DNA from: Undaria pinnatifida
Taxonomy: Eukaryota; Sar; Phaeophyceae; Laminariales; Alariaceae
Reading direction: 5' to 3'
DNA length: 64,000 nucleotides
NCBI GenBank assembly: GCA_012845835.1
Contig: JABAKD010000007.1
Span: 1,223,992 to 1,287,991, forward strand
Below the pieces are notes generated by a model. The model saw nothing but the letters and a program-made list of their open reading frames with translations. It ran no database searches and was not told the DNA's origin. Numbering within the stretch: the stretch's first letter is position 1; each line of letters opens with the position of its first letter. Both the position numbers and the translations under genes were made by a program. Of this stretch, positions 1 through 10,837 are shown piece after piece.

Positions 1-545
1 ACTGGGTACGACAGGCACAACATACATAGGTCAGCAACAGAAATACATTGGAAGAGAGAAATACGAAATAAACAAAAACAAAAACGAAAAAAACAAAAAA
101 CAAAATAAGAAAACAAATAAAAACAAAGATAAAAATAAAACAAAAAATGAAACAAACAAAATGAAGGGGAAATCGAAGAAACAACCCAACCGCAAAGGAG
201 AGCCAAAGCTCGGAAAAGAAACATAATAAAATGAAATAAAATAAAGTAAAGTAAAACCAAAATAAGATAATCCGAACACGAGCCAAAAACCTGGACACGC
301 AAGGAGGGAACAAAGGGGAAAAAAATACCCCAGAGAAAGACGAAAAGTGCTATGTACCTACTAGTCGGCCTGGTACCTTGCTACCCTGTCTGCCATCTCT
401 TTCCTGCCTTCGTCCACCGCGGTCTCCCTTCTATTCCTCCTGTTGCCCCCCCTGCCCCCATTCCCTTGGACGGCTTTCCTTCTACTCCTCCTGTTTCCCC
501 CCCTCCCCCCTTTGTGTTCTTCTCATTAAACCAAAATACCTTGTA
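1..545 (-). mobile_element. 3'-end fragment of an RTE-like LINE (LINE-1 family)
   Basis: Read on the minus strand, 545 to 352 repeats the last part of the main LINE-1 reading frame (compare 1080 to 915): the same CCTGGTACCTTGCTACCCTG stretch and the same Gly/Arg-rich C-terminal coding sequence are present. It continues into an A/T-rich 3'UTR at 350 to 1. That UTR matches 600-700 (a GAGCCAAA block followed by GGGGAAAAAAATACCCC), and its reverse complement is found at about 6440-6692. The copy lies in the same orientation directly downstream of the main LINE-1, so it is a severely 5'-truncated insertion or a tandem duplication of the 3' end. It extends beyond the window edge. It cannot encode a working protein. 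Confidence 0.75.
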
Positions 546-918
546 AAAGAGAGAAACAACGAAAGAAACCAAGACAAAATAAATAAATAAATAAATAAAA
601 AGGGGAGCCAAAGCACGGGAGATAGAAACATACCCCGAGCATGAGCCAAAATGGACATGCAAGGGGGAAAGAAAGGGAAAAAATACCCCGGAAAAAAGAA
701 ACAAGTAGAAGAAGGAAGACTTGGAGGGCCAAATAAAACAGGCTCGTCACCTACCCACCATGCAAGACTCCCTTCATAAGGATAAGAAGGGGAAAGAAAA
801 AAATAAAAATAAAATAAAATAAATAAATTCACGGAAAAATCAAAGTACCAAGACATCACATTCCGAGCAGCCGCAGCAGTTGGCGGTACGAGTGGCATAG
901 ATAGAAAGGTTCCACCTA
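546..918 (-). other. 3'UTR and AAAT-rich tail of the main LINE-1 copy
   Basis: This non-coding stretch follows the LINE-1 stop codon on the minus strand. It is purine-rich on the plus strand and contains the GAGCCAAA block shared with 190-320. A short AAAT microsatellite at about 574-598 (ATTT on the element's own strand) may be the element's 3' tail, since RTE-type LINEs often end in short tandem repeats rather than poly-A. I see no gene here. Confidence 0.55.
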
Positions 919-2688
919 CTAGTCGGCCTGGTACCTTGCTACCCTGTCTGCGGTCTCCTTCCTACTTTCATCTACCGCGGTTTCCCTTCTACTCCTCCTG
1001 TCCCCCCCCCTGCCCCCATACCCTTGGGCGGTGTTCCTTCTACCCCTCCTGCTGCCCCCCCTCCCCCCGTTCCCTTCGACACCACCCACGGCGGATGCGC
1101 GGCGCTGTCTACTCAGCTTTGCCTCATCCTCGTGCCACCTGCCCATGAACCGTTCAGCTGCTTCGAGGACCCCCCGGTACCACTTGCCCACCTTTTTTGC
1201 TGCAGTGGGCCACAGCGCGGTCCCAACTCCAAAAACTAAGGGGGAGTGTTCCGTTGATCCCTCGTTGGCTTTGAACACCCTAAGGTCCTCAGCTATGGCT
1301 CTAGGCCAAGTCTTAAGTTGTCCGCCTGGTTTCGGGTTCTCCCCACCAGCGATCGTCCCGAACATCAACCGACGGGGCAGTCGCCCCTTGTGTTGTCGCA
1401 CCAGGGCCCCGGCAAAGAAGAGCCGCCGTTTACGGATGGTCGTTTCGATGCTCTCGCATCGTGTCATCCTGAGGGCCTTCGCGTACGAGAGGGTGGTGTG
1501 GTCGGTGCGTAATCGGCGCTGGAAGCCAATGACTCGCAAAAGGACTTCGTGGTGGGCTGATCGGAGCTTGGCGAAGTGGTCCGCATTGAGGGTCCACGTC
1601 ACACACCCGTACAGCAGGGTCTCAATGACCTCGGCCTTCAGCATGCGAACTTTCAGACTAAGCGGGGCGGTCGTCCTGTCATACAATTCCGGGCCAAACC
1701 GTTTGAGGCATGCCCGCATGAGACGGATCCGTCGTTCGATTTCGAGCGAAAGGTCAGCGCTTTCGTGGATAATGCCGCCTAGGTATAAAAACTGGGTCGT
1801 CTGTTTATACCTCTGGCCTGATGCTTCGATCGCGAGCGGTGGGGCGAGGGATGTCTGGTCCGGTGTTCGTAGCAGCATCGTCTCTGTCTTCTTTTCCGAT
1901 ACCGTGAGGCCTGCTGCTTCGAAGACAGTCACGATGACTGTCATCATTTTAGCAAGGCCTTCCGCCGACTTCGAAACAATTCCTGCGTCATCTGCGTACA
2001 ACATGCCCCACACAGCCCTTTGCACGCATGCCAACGGTTCCTCTTTTCCGACTGCACTGCCCTCTTCGAGGTGAACCAAATCCCTTACGATGCTTTCGTC
2101 TTTGCTGAAGCGTACCAGCACGACGTGTATCGCAGCAGCGAAGAACACGTTGAACAGTAACGGTGATAGCACGCAGCCTTGCCGCAGCCCCTGGGTGACA
2201 TTAAACCAATCCGAGTGCTCGCCGTCATCCGCACGCACGCGAGCCCGCATGCCTTCGTGGAAGTTGCGGATAACTGTAAGCATCTTGGTTGGTACGCCAA
2301 GGCGTGTGAGTACCTCCCACAACAGTTCCCGGTCGACAGAGTCGTACGCTTTCTGCAGATCGATGAAGCACATGTACAGGGGGATTTTCCTCTGTCGTCC
2401 GAGCTCTTGCAACCGGCGCACGACAAACAGCATGTCGACCGTCGACCGTGCGGGACGGAAGCCGCACTGTTCTTCAGGAAGTATTTCCTCGGCCTCGCAG
2501 TAGTTGCTAAGGCGGGACGCAACGATTTTCAACAATATTTTGCCTGCGTGGGCAACAAGCGAGATCCCTCTGTAATTGTTGCAATCAGTTCGATCCTTTT
2601 TTTGTGAAGGGTCTTGATGATAGCATCTTTCCATTGCTGGGGGACTTCGCCCGTTACCCACACGTTGACAAGGATATTGTGAAAACAC
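919..2688 (-). CDS. LINE-1 reverse transcriptase, catalytic and C-terminal part
   Basis: This frame carries the RT palm. Meaningful sequence begins about residue 30 ([14 protein letters not shown], the RT-2 region), and everything upstream is out of frame. Motif A is [13 protein letters not shown] (108-120), motif B is [14 protein letters not shown] (167-180) and motif C is YADD (231-234). The thumb-side motif [10 protein letters not shown] (359-368) is typical of RTE-type LINEs. The C-terminus (about 535-589) is Gly/Arg-rich and low in complexity. All catalytic aspartates are present, so this copy could be recently active apart from the frameshift. The product would reverse-transcribe the element's RNA at the nicked target. 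Joining to the endonuclease frame requires a -1 shift at the A7 run, or one extra A restored by correcting an error. Confidence 0.85.
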   Translation of the reverse strand: MFSQYPCQRVGNGRSPPAMERCYHQDPSQKKDRTDCNNYRGISLVAHAGKILLKIVASRLSNYCEAEEILPEEQCGFRPARSTVDMLFVVRRLQELGRQRKIPLYMCFIDLQKAYDSVDRELLWEVLTRLGVPTKMLTVIRNFHEGMRARVRADDGEHSDWFNVTQGLRQGCVLSPLLFNVFFAAAIHVVLVRFSKDESIVRDLVHLEEGSAVGKEEPLACVQRAVWGMLYADDAGIVSKSAEGLAKMMTVIVTVFEAAGLTVSEKKTETMLLRTPDQTSLAPPLAIEASGQRYKQTTQFLYLGGIIHESADLSLEIERRIRLMRACLKRFGPELYDRTTAPLSLKVRMLKAEVIETLLYGCVTWTLNADHFAKLRSAHHEVLLRVIGFQRRLRTDHTTLSYAKALRMTRCESIETTIRKRRLFFAGALVRQHKGRLPRRLMFGTIAGGENPKPGGQLKTWPRAIAEDLRVFKANEGSTEHSPLVFGVGTALWPTAAKKVGKWYRGVLEAAERFMGRWHEDEAKLSRQRRASAVGGVEGNGGRGGSRRGRRNTAQGYGGRGGDRRSRRETAVDESRKETADRVARYQAD

Positions 2689-4658
2689 TGGACGAAAGCG
2701 GGGTGGTCAAGTTTTAGTAGTTCGACCGGGAGACCGTCTGGTCCAACGGCTTTCCAATTTGACATGCCCTTAATCGCATCCGTCATCTCGTCCATGGATG
2801 GTTCATCTCCAAGCGATAGTTTAAGCGGTCGCGGTGGCAAGAGGTCGATGATCGTGGGATCGAGTTTCAGCGATTTCGTGTTCAAGAGTTTGTGGTAGTG
2901 CCCCGCCCATCGTTCACGAATTCGCGCTTGATCCCGCAACAACGTGCCATCCTCGTCCATAATAAACTGCTCGCTCCTCGCTTTTGTACCTTGCAATCCC
3001 ACCGTACTCTTCAGGTGCTTGTAGAACCCTCGTTGATCGTTACTCGCTAGGAGTCTCTCGGTTTCGGCGAGGTACTCTTCAAAGTACGCTTGTACCCCTG
3101 CGGCAACCACTTCCTGCAGATTCGCACACGCAGATCTCAATTTCTTCCACGCTACACTATCTCGGGGGTTGGCACGCAAGAACTGTCTCGCATCCTCCCT
3201 CGCTGTCCATGCTACTCTGAAAGCGGCCGAAGTTTCGGCAGGCTCGCACCAACCATGCCGGCGGTGGCGACGTGGTGGAGGTGGCACCTCTTTCTCTACA
3301 GCATCGATGATAGTCGTGGTGAAAAACTCAACCATGCCAGACGTGTTACGGGGCTGGATAGGTTGGTTGAGAGTGGAAACAACCCTCGCGATTACTCGTT
3401 GGCGACGCTTTCCGTCGGATAAAAAAAGCTGCCTGTCGAATTCTCGGCGTTTTGGGGGTTTCAGCATTTTTCTGTTGGACGAAAAGTGACCACTAAGTCG
3501 GACCTTGATGTACACAATGTTGTGGTCTGAATCGGCCTTAGCTGGTGGCGGAGGCTGTGGGATGACTTTAACATCATGTACTCTAGGTCGATGGGCTTGG
3601 CGGGTTAGGATGTAGTCTATCCTCTTACGGTCATTCGGGCTGGTGCCGTTGTACGTATGCGATATCCCACCCTTGCGCGTGCTGAAAAATGTGTTGGTGA
3701 GAGCTAGCTTGCAATTGGTAGCGAACGACAAAAGTCGTTTGCCATTATCGCTACGAGCATCTCGTCCGTATGCTCCAAGCACCCTACTTTCATCATCACC
3801 GCACCCTTCCATCCTCTGCCCAGTTCGCGCGTTAGCATCCATCAGTACAAACAAACACTCTTTAGTGGGGATCTGTTCAACCAGGTCCTCCAGCTTTTGC
3901 CAGAAAATACCTTTCAGCTTGGTGTCTTTAGTACAATCAGTTGGGGCGTACGCAACGACGAAATTAACAGCATCGCATCGACCATCCAACTCAAAGCGCA
4001 TAGACATAAGCCGTTCGTCAATGAACTGCTGGGTGAACCTAGACTTACGGCATATTGAGTCCTTAACTGCTAGACCTACTCCGTACAGCCCTTGCCTCGC
4101 GGCTGTTTTTTCCTGACCTGAGCAAAAAACTTGGTATCCAGCTGCACTGAATCTCGTGTTGCCGGGCCGTCGAGTTTCCTGCAGGCCAATGAAGTCACAG
4201 CCGAGTTGCTGGCCTTTCGCCAGTACACGCTCGTCATGCCCATACCCGTTCTTCCCCTTTACGGCCAGGGTACGCACGTTGTAGGTCGCTACCGCCACAA
4301 GTGCCGCCTTCCGTCTCTTACGAGTCTCGCGTGCTGCTTTCTCGGCCAGCCGACGAGAGGCTCGTCCCCTCCTCCGTTTCTGTTTCTGTTGTTTCTTTTT
4401 TCTCTCTATTAATGTGATGATTGTGGCTCTCCGTTTCGTAGCCCGGTTCGCGCCTTGGTTTCCGCTGGCTGGGTGCAGCCGTCCCAGCCAACGCCGACAC
4501 TCCCATCCTTCCTGTCGTGCATGCGTACCCACGCGGTGGCCAGCCTCTCCACTCCCCAAGCTGCCCACGCTGCGCTCTCTGCTGTGGTGATGTACCCGTC
4601 CTGCCCCGGGGATGAACTCCTCGGCGTCGGGGTTAAAAAGAAAACCCATCACCACCAC
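2529..4658 (-). CDS. LINE-1 AP endonuclease and N-terminal part of reverse transcriptase
   Basis: This 709-residue frame encodes the DNA-nicking half of a LINE polyprotein. Residues 75-118 are strongly basic and may bind nucleic acid. The APE endonuclease core runs from about 122 to 385, with the motifs TYNVRTL (N127), LQETR (E161), YAPTD (237-241), DANAR (D274, N276), HTYNG (334-338), KRIDYIL (D348) and SDHN (377-380), which are the expected metal-binding and catalytic residues. A linker of about 250 residues follows, then the RT entry motif [15 protein letters not shown] near 635-649. The true frame ends around residue 687. After the A7 run at 2597-2603 the protein continues in the -1 frame, and the last 20 or so residues before the stop are out-of-frame. 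The start at 4658 is simply the first Met of the open frame, so the real start could be further in. Confidence 0.85.
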   Translation of the reverse strand: MVVMGFLFNPDAEEFIPGAGRVHHHSRERSVGSLGSGEAGHRVGTHARQEGWECRRWLGRLHPASGNQGANRATKRRATIITLIERKKKQQKQKRRRGRASRRLAEKAARETRKRRKAALVAVATYNVRTLAVKGKNGYGHDERVLAKGQQLGCDFIGLQETRRPGNTRFSAAGYQVFCSGQEKTAARQGLYGVGLAVKDSICRKSRFTQQFIDERLMSMRFELDGRCDAVNFVVAYAPTDCTKDTKLKGIFWQKLEDLVEQIPTKECLFVLMDANARTGQRMEGCGDDESRVLGAYGRDARSDNGKRLLSFATNCKLALTNTFFSTRKGGISHTYNGTSPNDRKRIDYILTRQAHRPRVHDVKVIPQPPPPAKADSDHNIVYIKVRLSGHFSSNRKMLKPPKRREFDRQLFLSDGKRRQRVIARVVSTLNQPIQPRNTSGMVEFFTTTIIDAVEKEVPPPPRRHRRHGWCEPAETSAAFRVAWTAREDARQFLRANPRDSVAWKKLRSACANLQEVVAAGVQAYFEEYLAETERLLASNDQRGFYKHLKSTVGLQGTKARSEQFIMDEDGTLLRDQARIRERWAGHYHKLLNTKSLKLDPTIIDLLPPRPLKLSLGDEPSMDEMTDAIKGMSNWKAVGPDGLPVELLKLDHPAFVQCFHNILVNVWVTGEVPQQWKDAIIKTLHKKRIELIATITEGSRLLPTQAKYC

Positions 4659-4850
4659 CCCACGCGGTCCTTAGAGTGAGCAGTTCACTAGCCAGACCGC
4701 GCAAGGTTCCCTCTCTACCCAGCCCGAGGCTCGATGCCCGTGTGACTGCCGCTAGACCGCTGCAGGTCCTCGCGGGCTTCCTCGGCCCACCCCAAGGACG
4801 GGGCAGGCCGAAGGCAGGTTGGTATGCGTAGTACCAATGGCTTGTGAAGA
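4659..4850 (-). other. Probable LINE-1 5'UTR
   Basis: GC-rich sequence upstream of the endonuclease frame, distinct in composition from the AT-rich DNA beyond about 4860. I infer the boundary from that change. No promoter motif was recognised. Confidence 0.4.
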
Positions 4851-5799
4851 ACAGCTAGTTACGGAAAGCAGAAAACATGGTCTGGAAGAAATGGCGCGTG
4901 TTTATTATGTTGTCAAAAGTGTAAATGAAGAAGATATAATAGTCTAGACTATAGACTATATAGTCTATATAGAAACCAAAGTACGAGACAAGGCTATGAG
5001 CCTCGCTCCGTGATCTACCCCTCTCCTTTTCTCGACTTCCCTTTCCATTTTATATTCGTTTCTACATGTTGGCCGAATAAAGCGCTTTATCCCTTTCAAG
5101 AACTATTCACAGTGAGTTGGTCCAAACTATACGCATACCTTCTCACATGGCGGGAGACTCGACACCCATCATTCTAAGATCTTGGTCACTGATAACACCG
5201 CGAGGGGAGAGAATTCCATAATGAGGATTTTCGCCAGCGGACCTCCTGCGTTCGATTAGCAAAACGCGTGGAGGATGCGCGGGATTGACATGCTCCACAG
5301 ACACAAATACCAGAGGGGGGACTGTATTTGCCACGCACATCGCGACCTTGCCCATATCAAGCCCCAAATGAACCAAGTGTTAACCCAACTGTGTACACAA
5401 CGTTTGCAATCGCCCGTGTCATGGACCAACGGTATCTCAGCTCTTTCGACTTGACCGCTTGCTCGCGACGAAGTCACTGTCATGACCACCCTAGGAGGGG
5501 TGGCATTTTTTTATTTTTTATACGTCTGTCTGTCTTACATGAACGAAACATTAGACGGCACTTAGTTATTTGAGAAAGGGTGTGCTCCAGATTAAGTCTA
5601 GGGCAGTCTTTTCCAACTAGGGACAATATATATACGTGGTATCTACAGGGCGAGTGTATTTTAGTGTTTTTTCTGATGAGAGAGCCACCAGCAGCGTATC
5701 CATGGGTAGGGTATGTCGCCATTCGGCGATATTGGTGAAGTGGTACTTTTCTGGTGTTTGGATCAAGGAATATTCGAAGAAGATTGCCCCAGGTACTCC
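4851..5799. other. Non-coding, no gene recognised
   Basis: AT-rich sequence with a run of short palindromes around 4935-4975 built on TAGTCTAGACTA and TATAGTCTATA. The open frames here are short, overlap one another and match nothing I know. Confidence 0.5.
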
Positions 5800-5985
5800 G
5801 CAAATGGTGCAATTGGAATATCGGGGTGTCTCAGTAGAGCTTACCACATGTTCGAGACGGTGGTTGACACACACTGTGTACGAGATGAAAGGGGGTTTCG
5901 CCCTAGGTTGGATGGCTCCATTTCATTGTCTTAGGGTTAGGGGTGGGGTTATGATTAGGGTATATAAAATATAAAGACTATGTCA
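5800..5985 (+). repeat. Dispersed repeat with degenerate telomere-like motif (R-TEL copy 1)
   Basis: The block GTAGAGCTTACCAC, GTGGTTGACACACACTGTG, TACGAGA, then TTAGGGTTAGGGGTGGGGTTATGATTAGGG broken up over 5929-5960, recurs at 46205-46370 in the same order. Reverse-oriented relatives lie at 13522-13690 and 7205-7350. The TTAGGG-like part is therefore a component of a dispersed repeat and not a chromosome end. Confidence 0.6.
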
Positions 5986-6124
5986 ATCATTTCTGCGAAA
6001 AGCGGCAAGGTACCCTCGGATGTCTTGCATATCGTTCGATGCGGCGGCGATGGTAGGTTTCGTTTCTTTTGCCGCTCGACGTTTAAGGTCGACCAAATGG
6101 TGGAGATTGTATTGCCTGAAAAGA

Positions 6125-6250
6125 TTAATTGCACGTTGAATTGTTGTGTTTAACCCTTCCTCATCTTAACCCGAAGCCGAAGCCGAAGCCAATCAAACAC
6201 AACAAACCAATAGACTATAGAAATGTTCCCCTTCGTCTCGTGCACATGGT
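6125..6250 (-). repeat. R-TEL related fragment
   Basis: Shares CACGTTGAAT, TTAACCCGAAGCC, GCCAATCAAAC and CCCCTTCGTCTCGTGCACAT with 7205-7330 in the same order. It contains a small CCGAAG tandem near 6171-6189. It abuts the GTR fragment that follows. Confidence 0.5.
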
Positions 6251-6264
6251 TGCTCTGTCCTATA

Positions 6265-6395
6265 GGAGTCGCCGATCAATATCCTTAATGAGGACACACA
6301 ACCCGTAACACGCGCGATCGGAGTATCACACACAGCTTGCAAAGATGAGTTTTGACAAAATATTCGATCTCACAGCTGGAGTGTATTTTTATTCT
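6265..6395 (-). repeat. GTR head fragment
   Basis: Contains the terminal ~120 bp of the GTR family in reverse orientation: GTCGCCGA, TCCTTAATGAGGACACACA, CGCGCGATCGGAGTATCAC, GCTTGCAAAGATGAGTTTTG and CTCACAGCTGGAGTGTATT. No G-tract modules remain. Confidence 0.8.
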
Positions 6396-6429
6396 TTAAT
6401 ATCTACTGAACAATGGAGCATTTGATGCA

Positions 6430-6870
6430 TTTCAGTTTTACTTTATTTTATTTCATTTTATTATGTTTCTTTTCCGAGCTTTGGCTCTCCTTTCCGGTTG
6501 GGTTGTTTCTTCGATTTCCCCTTCATTTTGTTTGTTTCATTTTTTGTTTTATTTTTATCTTTGTTTTTATTTGTTTTTCTTATTTTGTTTTTGTTTTTTG
6601 TTTTTGTTTTTGTTTTTGCTTATTTCGTATTTCTCTCTTCCAATGTATTTATGTTGCTGACGTATGTATGTTGTGCCTGTCGTACCCAGTACTAGGGCAT
6701 GACATTGCGTTGTCGAATGCATTACGATGCATTATCTCTGTGTCGTAGCTTGTGACCACAGAGCTGACCTTTCTAGGGTGAAGAATCAGTACGGACACTG
6801 GGTGTGCTGGATGTCGACGGGTAGAAGAACGGTTTAATGTGAAGAACACACACACACACAGTAACGGTGG
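6430..6870 (+). mobile_element. LINE-1 3'UTR-like fragment with CA-repeat end
   Basis: 6440-6692 is the reverse complement of 250-1, including TTTTGTTTTTG runs and the end block CTGTCGTACCCAGTA. It continues through a block (GAATCAGTACGGACACTGGG, ACGGTTTAATGTGAAGA) and stops in a CA run at about 6848-6860. The latter block recurs at 53610-54060. The CA run may be the element's tail. Confidence 0.55.
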
Positions 6871-6934
6871 TAATGTTTACTATGGTGTCAACGTAAAACG
6901 GTTGTATTGTGCATACACACAACTTCGAGTAATC

Positions 6935-7705
6935 AATTCAGTTCGACCCTGAGAACATTCCCAAGTTCATGCTGCCTTGAGCCACAAAAAGCTCAGAAGC
7001 AAAAAAACAAGGTTTTGCCAAATTGCAGAGTTCCCCAACTTGGCGTTGGCTCTCCTTAATGGTTGACCGTGCATGCTTTAAATGACGCAATAATCTTCTG
7101 TTATAGTAGCCGGGTCCCGAGAGCGTGCGTCAGCTCTGATCTCCCTTCGATCACGAAAAACCAGAAACACGTTAAGGTCGACAACGTTGTCGATATTTCC
7201 CCCAAATACACGTTGAATCTTGTTCAACGCTCACCTTAACCTGAACCCGAAGCCAATCAAACCCAATCAATCAACGTAGGAATGTCTCCCTTCGTATCGT
7301 TCATAGCGTGCCTCAACCATGTTCTCGAGTAAGTTGGTCAGCCACATATACACTGAAAAATAGATCGTTTCATACATTTTAGTAATGGCAGCGTTTATGG
7401 CGTTTGGACCAGCCTCCGTAAAGAAGTTTGTGCACACACACACATTTTTATTTATCCAATTCCGCTGGACCCTGAGAACGTTCCCAAGCTCAGGTCACCT
7501 TATAATGCCACAGAAAGCTCAGAAACAAAAAGTGCATTTAATCGCTTTTCCGAGATCCTCAACTCGCGGCTGGTTCGTCAAAATGGTTGATAGTGCGCCC
7601 TTTAATTGACGCAATACCCTTCCGTTTTGACATCGCCGGCGCCGAAAACGTTCTAAGGGTCTGACCTCCCTTCGGCTACAAGGTACACCAGAAACGCGTT
7701 TGGCC
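6935..7705. repeat. Degenerate direct duplication, two units of about 250 bp
   Basis: 6935-7175 and 7460-7705 share, in order, CCCTGAGAACRTTCCCAAG, GCCACA-AAAGCTCAGAA, GACGCAATA, CTGACCTCCCTTCG-like and ACCAGAAACRCGTT. The pair is separated by an R-TEL related stretch at 7205-7350 (CACGTTGAATCTTGTT, GAAGCCAATCAAAC, TAGCGTGCCTCAACCATG). No gene was recognised. Confidence 0.55.
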
Positions 7706-8126
7706 CACTACAATCGGTGTGCGTAGAGACCGATGACGGCCCCGGAAATCTCCATGTCCTTTGGTCTCGTGTGGGACGGGTTACGATCGGGAATAGGACA
7801 CCGAGGGCTGGGTTTGGCTCAACAAGGGGGTTAGTTCAGGCCGGGTCGGATGCCATATCATTAGACCAAAACATTCAACATCCAACTCTTATGTCGAACG
7901 AACACCAAGGTACACGATGGCCACAGTGTGCCCTCACCAACACACACGCCGTTTTCGACCACCGTCACCTCGATGGCCTCATGTGTGTCGGGTCGCGGTC
8001 GCGGTCGGGGTTGAGACAAGGCTCATGGTTAGCGTTGTGCGTGATTCAGGGGTGTCTAGTCGGCAAAAAATATACCAACATTTAATATTAGCTCAAACCA
8101 ACATGTTAACCCCTTCTTATTATTAT
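7706..8126. other. Non-coding, no gene recognised
   Basis: Moderate GC, with a short GGTCGCGGTCGCGGTCGGGG repeat near 7990. I see no domain in the open frames and no repeat shared with the rest of the window. Confidence 0.4.
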
Positions 8127-9803
8127 AAAAAATGAAAATAAACTCCAGCTGTGAGATCGAAGATTTCGTCGGAACTCATCTTTGCAAGCTGTGTGTGATA
8201 CTCCGGTCGCGCGCATTACGAGTTGTGTGTCCTCATTAAGAATATAGGTCGGCGACTCCCCTTACAACTACAGTGTAGCTATCAGGGTCAACAGGATGAT
8301 TTTAGTCAGTCTGTGCGCGGAAACTATAAAACCCGCTTCTGAGGGGGACAAAATCTGACAGCTGTGAAGGGAAATGTATCCTTTTATCAAGTGAATCTTG
8401 TAAGTCGAATAACCGGTGAGGGGGGTGGGGCGGAGTTTTGAAGGACGTGGGGGCCTGGTTTTGATCAAAAGCGAGCGGGTTTGGAGGGGGGGGGGGGGGG
8501 GGGGGGGGGGGAGGGGGCAATTTGTGCATGTAAGCTATAAATCCTTTCGAGGGGATAAATCTGACGGTTTTGGCACCAGTACGTTATTGGGGGCGGGGGG
8601 GGGGTTGGGGCTTGGGGGGGCGGGGCGTGTGGGGCAGCTCAATATGTGCCTGGAAACTATACATTATTTTGAGGGGATAAATGTGACGGTTTTGGAAATA
8701 ATACATCAGTTTATCATGTATATCCTGGGGTAAGTCGTACAATCAGTAGGGTGGAGTGTTCGAGGGGGTGGGGTTGGGATGGGTGGGGGGGGAGGTGGGG
8801 GGTGGGGGCGGGGGCGGGGCGGGGGGGGGGGGGGGGGGGGGAGGAAGGGCTTTAGGTGAGGGGTTTGTTATACGTGTGGTGCTAGGTCTAGGCGATGGTG
8901 GGGGTGATGGGGAAGAAGGGGGCGTTCGAGGCGGGCGGGGGGGGGGGGGGGACACAGCGGCATGGATGGCTCTCGAAAGATAATGAGGTGATATCCTGTG
9001 CGTGAAGTGTTTATTAATGTGGCGGATTTCAGTATTTGGTGGGGCGTTTGAGTAAGGGAGAGCAGGAGGGGGGGGGGGGATTTTTTAGGAGGTTTAGGTC
9101 ACAAATAATATTCAAATACACTTCGGCTGTGAGAAGATATGTAGCAGCTTGTTATACGCGTGGTGCTAAGTCTAGGCGATCGTGCAGGTGGTCGGAAAAG
9201 AGGGGGCGTTGGAGGGTGGGGGGGGGGGGGTGTGGGGGGGGGGGGGGGAGGAAGAGCTTTAAGTGAGGGGTTTGTTATACGTGTGGTGCTAGGTCTAGGC
9301 GATGGTGCGGGTAATGGGGAAGAAGGGGGGGTTCGAGGCGGGGGGGGGGGGGGGACACAGCGGCATCGATGGCTCTCGAAAGATAATGAGGTGATGTCCT
9401 GTGCGTGAAGTGTTTATTAATGTGGCGGATTACGATATTTGGTGGGGCGTTTGATTAAGGGAGAGCAGGAGGGGGGAGGGGGGGGGGGGGGATTTTTTAG
9501 GAGGTTTAGGTCACAAATAATATTCAAATACACTTCGGCTGTGAGATCAAAGATATGTAGCAGCTTGTTTTACGCGTGGTGCTAGGTCTAGGCGATCGTG
9601 CAGGTGGTCGGAAAAGAGGGGGCGTTGGAGGGGGGGGGGGGGGAGTTGGGGGGAAGATAATTGAAAACTACGTCATGGATGGTCAGAAAGATCATGACGT
9701 GATATCAACTGCGTATAGGTGTTTATTACTCTGGCCGATTTTAACTGTGAGTGGGGCGTTTGGACAAACTAGACGGAAGGGGGGGGGGAAATCGGGGGAC
9801 GGA
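8127..9803 (+). repeat. GTR copy, extended, with internal module duplication
   Basis: The head module starts at the AATAAACTCCAGCTGTGAG end. Next come GGAAACTATAAAACCCG and ATCTGACAGCTGTG modules, then successive modules each closing in a G tract. The longest tracts are G26 at 8486-8511 and about G21 at 8821-8841. The C, D and E modules (GGTGCTAGGTCTAGGCGATG; GGCATGGATGGCTCTCGAAA; TTTAGGAGGTTTAGGTCAC) occur twice, at 8840-9130 and 9250-9540, so this copy carries an internal tandem duplication of about 400 bp. It has no coding potential. The glycine-rich open frames come from poly-G. Confidence 0.85.
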
Positions 9804-9929
9804 GGGGTGTCGGACCAAACCGAATCGGCATGTACAAGGTAATCCTCTCAGATTCGGTCCTCCCAAATTCGGCGCAATAGACCCGTTTTCAACGTCAAAA
9901 GTATCGGTCGAAACAAGTAACCCGGAACT

Positions 9930-10708
9930 GCCATTTCTTATACAGTCGGATTCCGCCAGTCGAAAACGGTCTTTTTTGACTGGATTCTTCTGGTCCTTCT
10001 TCTTATCGTCAGTCGAGAGTCGATTTTTTAGTTCTTGTGCTCTCCCTAGAGGCGGTAGGTGTGAGGGAGTACTGCTGTATGGCACTCGAAAATCGGTTGG
10101 CAGCTCTGTGCTTTGCGCGTTCTTCGCGAGCAACGCGTGCTTCACGCGCGACGAACCGTCGTCCAAGCGGGTTGGTGGCGTTGGGCTCAGCCGAAAGCCA
10201 CCAAAGCTACGTTCATGGCGTTGCACTCAGCCGAGAGCCGCCAAAGCTACAGCAGGCCTAGCCGTTGTTGTCAAATTGGCATCGATAACGCGCGCTACTG
10301 CTGCTGTCGTGTGATACACGCTGCTGGCGAGCGGAGCTCGGAGTGCGCCATGCTGACTTGCGGCGAGAAGCAACAGCAGTGATAGCCAAGGCAGCGTCGA
10401 CGCTGTTGTATGATACTGTTGTGTGGAACCTGGTATGGGTGTATGGGCGTGTGGGTGGGTGTTTTGTGGTGGGATGAGCGATGCGATGGGTTCAAAAAAC
10501 AGGTGTAAAACTGTTTCGACTGAGTTTTTCGACTGACAGATCCAGTCGAAAAAGTCAAGTTTTTCGACTGGATCCCCCAGTCGGAAAACTCAGTCGAAAA
10601 AAAGTTGAGTCGAAAAAGCCCTTTTTCGACTGTGTAAGAAAGCCCGATTTGGGCTTCAGTCGAAAACGGCCGTTTTCGACTGACACTTCCGACTGTATAA
10701 GAAATGGC
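9930..10708 (+). mobile_element. Palindrome-rich TIR element (CGAAAA family)
   Basis: The ends are inverted repeats of about 40 bp: GCCATTTCTTATACAGTCGG at 9930 and its counterpart CCGACTGTATAAGAAATGGC ending at 10708, continuing inward with CAGTCGAAAACGG. The right third is packed with alternating CAGTCGAAAA and TTTTCGACTG. It includes a 15-bp-stem hairpin at 10539-10574 and a 26-bp perfect palindrome at 10657-10682. The right part (10440-10708) recurs at 61790-62075. No transposase is visible, so I infer a non-autonomous DNA element. I could not confirm target duplications. Confidence 0.55.
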
Positions 10709-10837
10709 CTTAAGTACGTTATTGAACAAACATGACATCATCCATGTCTTCCTGCTTCGAGCCAAATATAGATAATAATCCGAAACAGGATGTGCAAGAA
10801 GACCTAATAATGCAATTATTATCGTGTATATTACTAA

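Larger units (their letters stand above)
574..4850 (-). mobile_element. Near-complete RTE-like non-LTR retrotransposon (LINE-1 family)
   Basis: The element spans a 5'UTR (about 4850-4659), an endonuclease-plus-RT coding region (4658-919) split by one frameshift, and a 3'UTR with an AAAT-rich tail. An APE-type endonuclease followed by a reverse transcriptase, with no gag-like first ORF or RNase H recognised, and the endonuclease signature TYNVRTL, point to the RTE group or a close relative. Relics of the same family occur at 1-545, 28040-28690 and 54700-55660, and a 3'UTR-like piece lies at 6430-6870. The outer boundaries are inferred from where coding and shared UTR sequence end. I did not identify target site duplications. 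Confidence 0.8.

Noticed and set aside
8416-9842. Glycine-rich and proline-rich open frames across GTR copies
   Set aside because: They arise from poly-G and poly-C tracts and recur in every GTR copy on both strands. They are non-coding.
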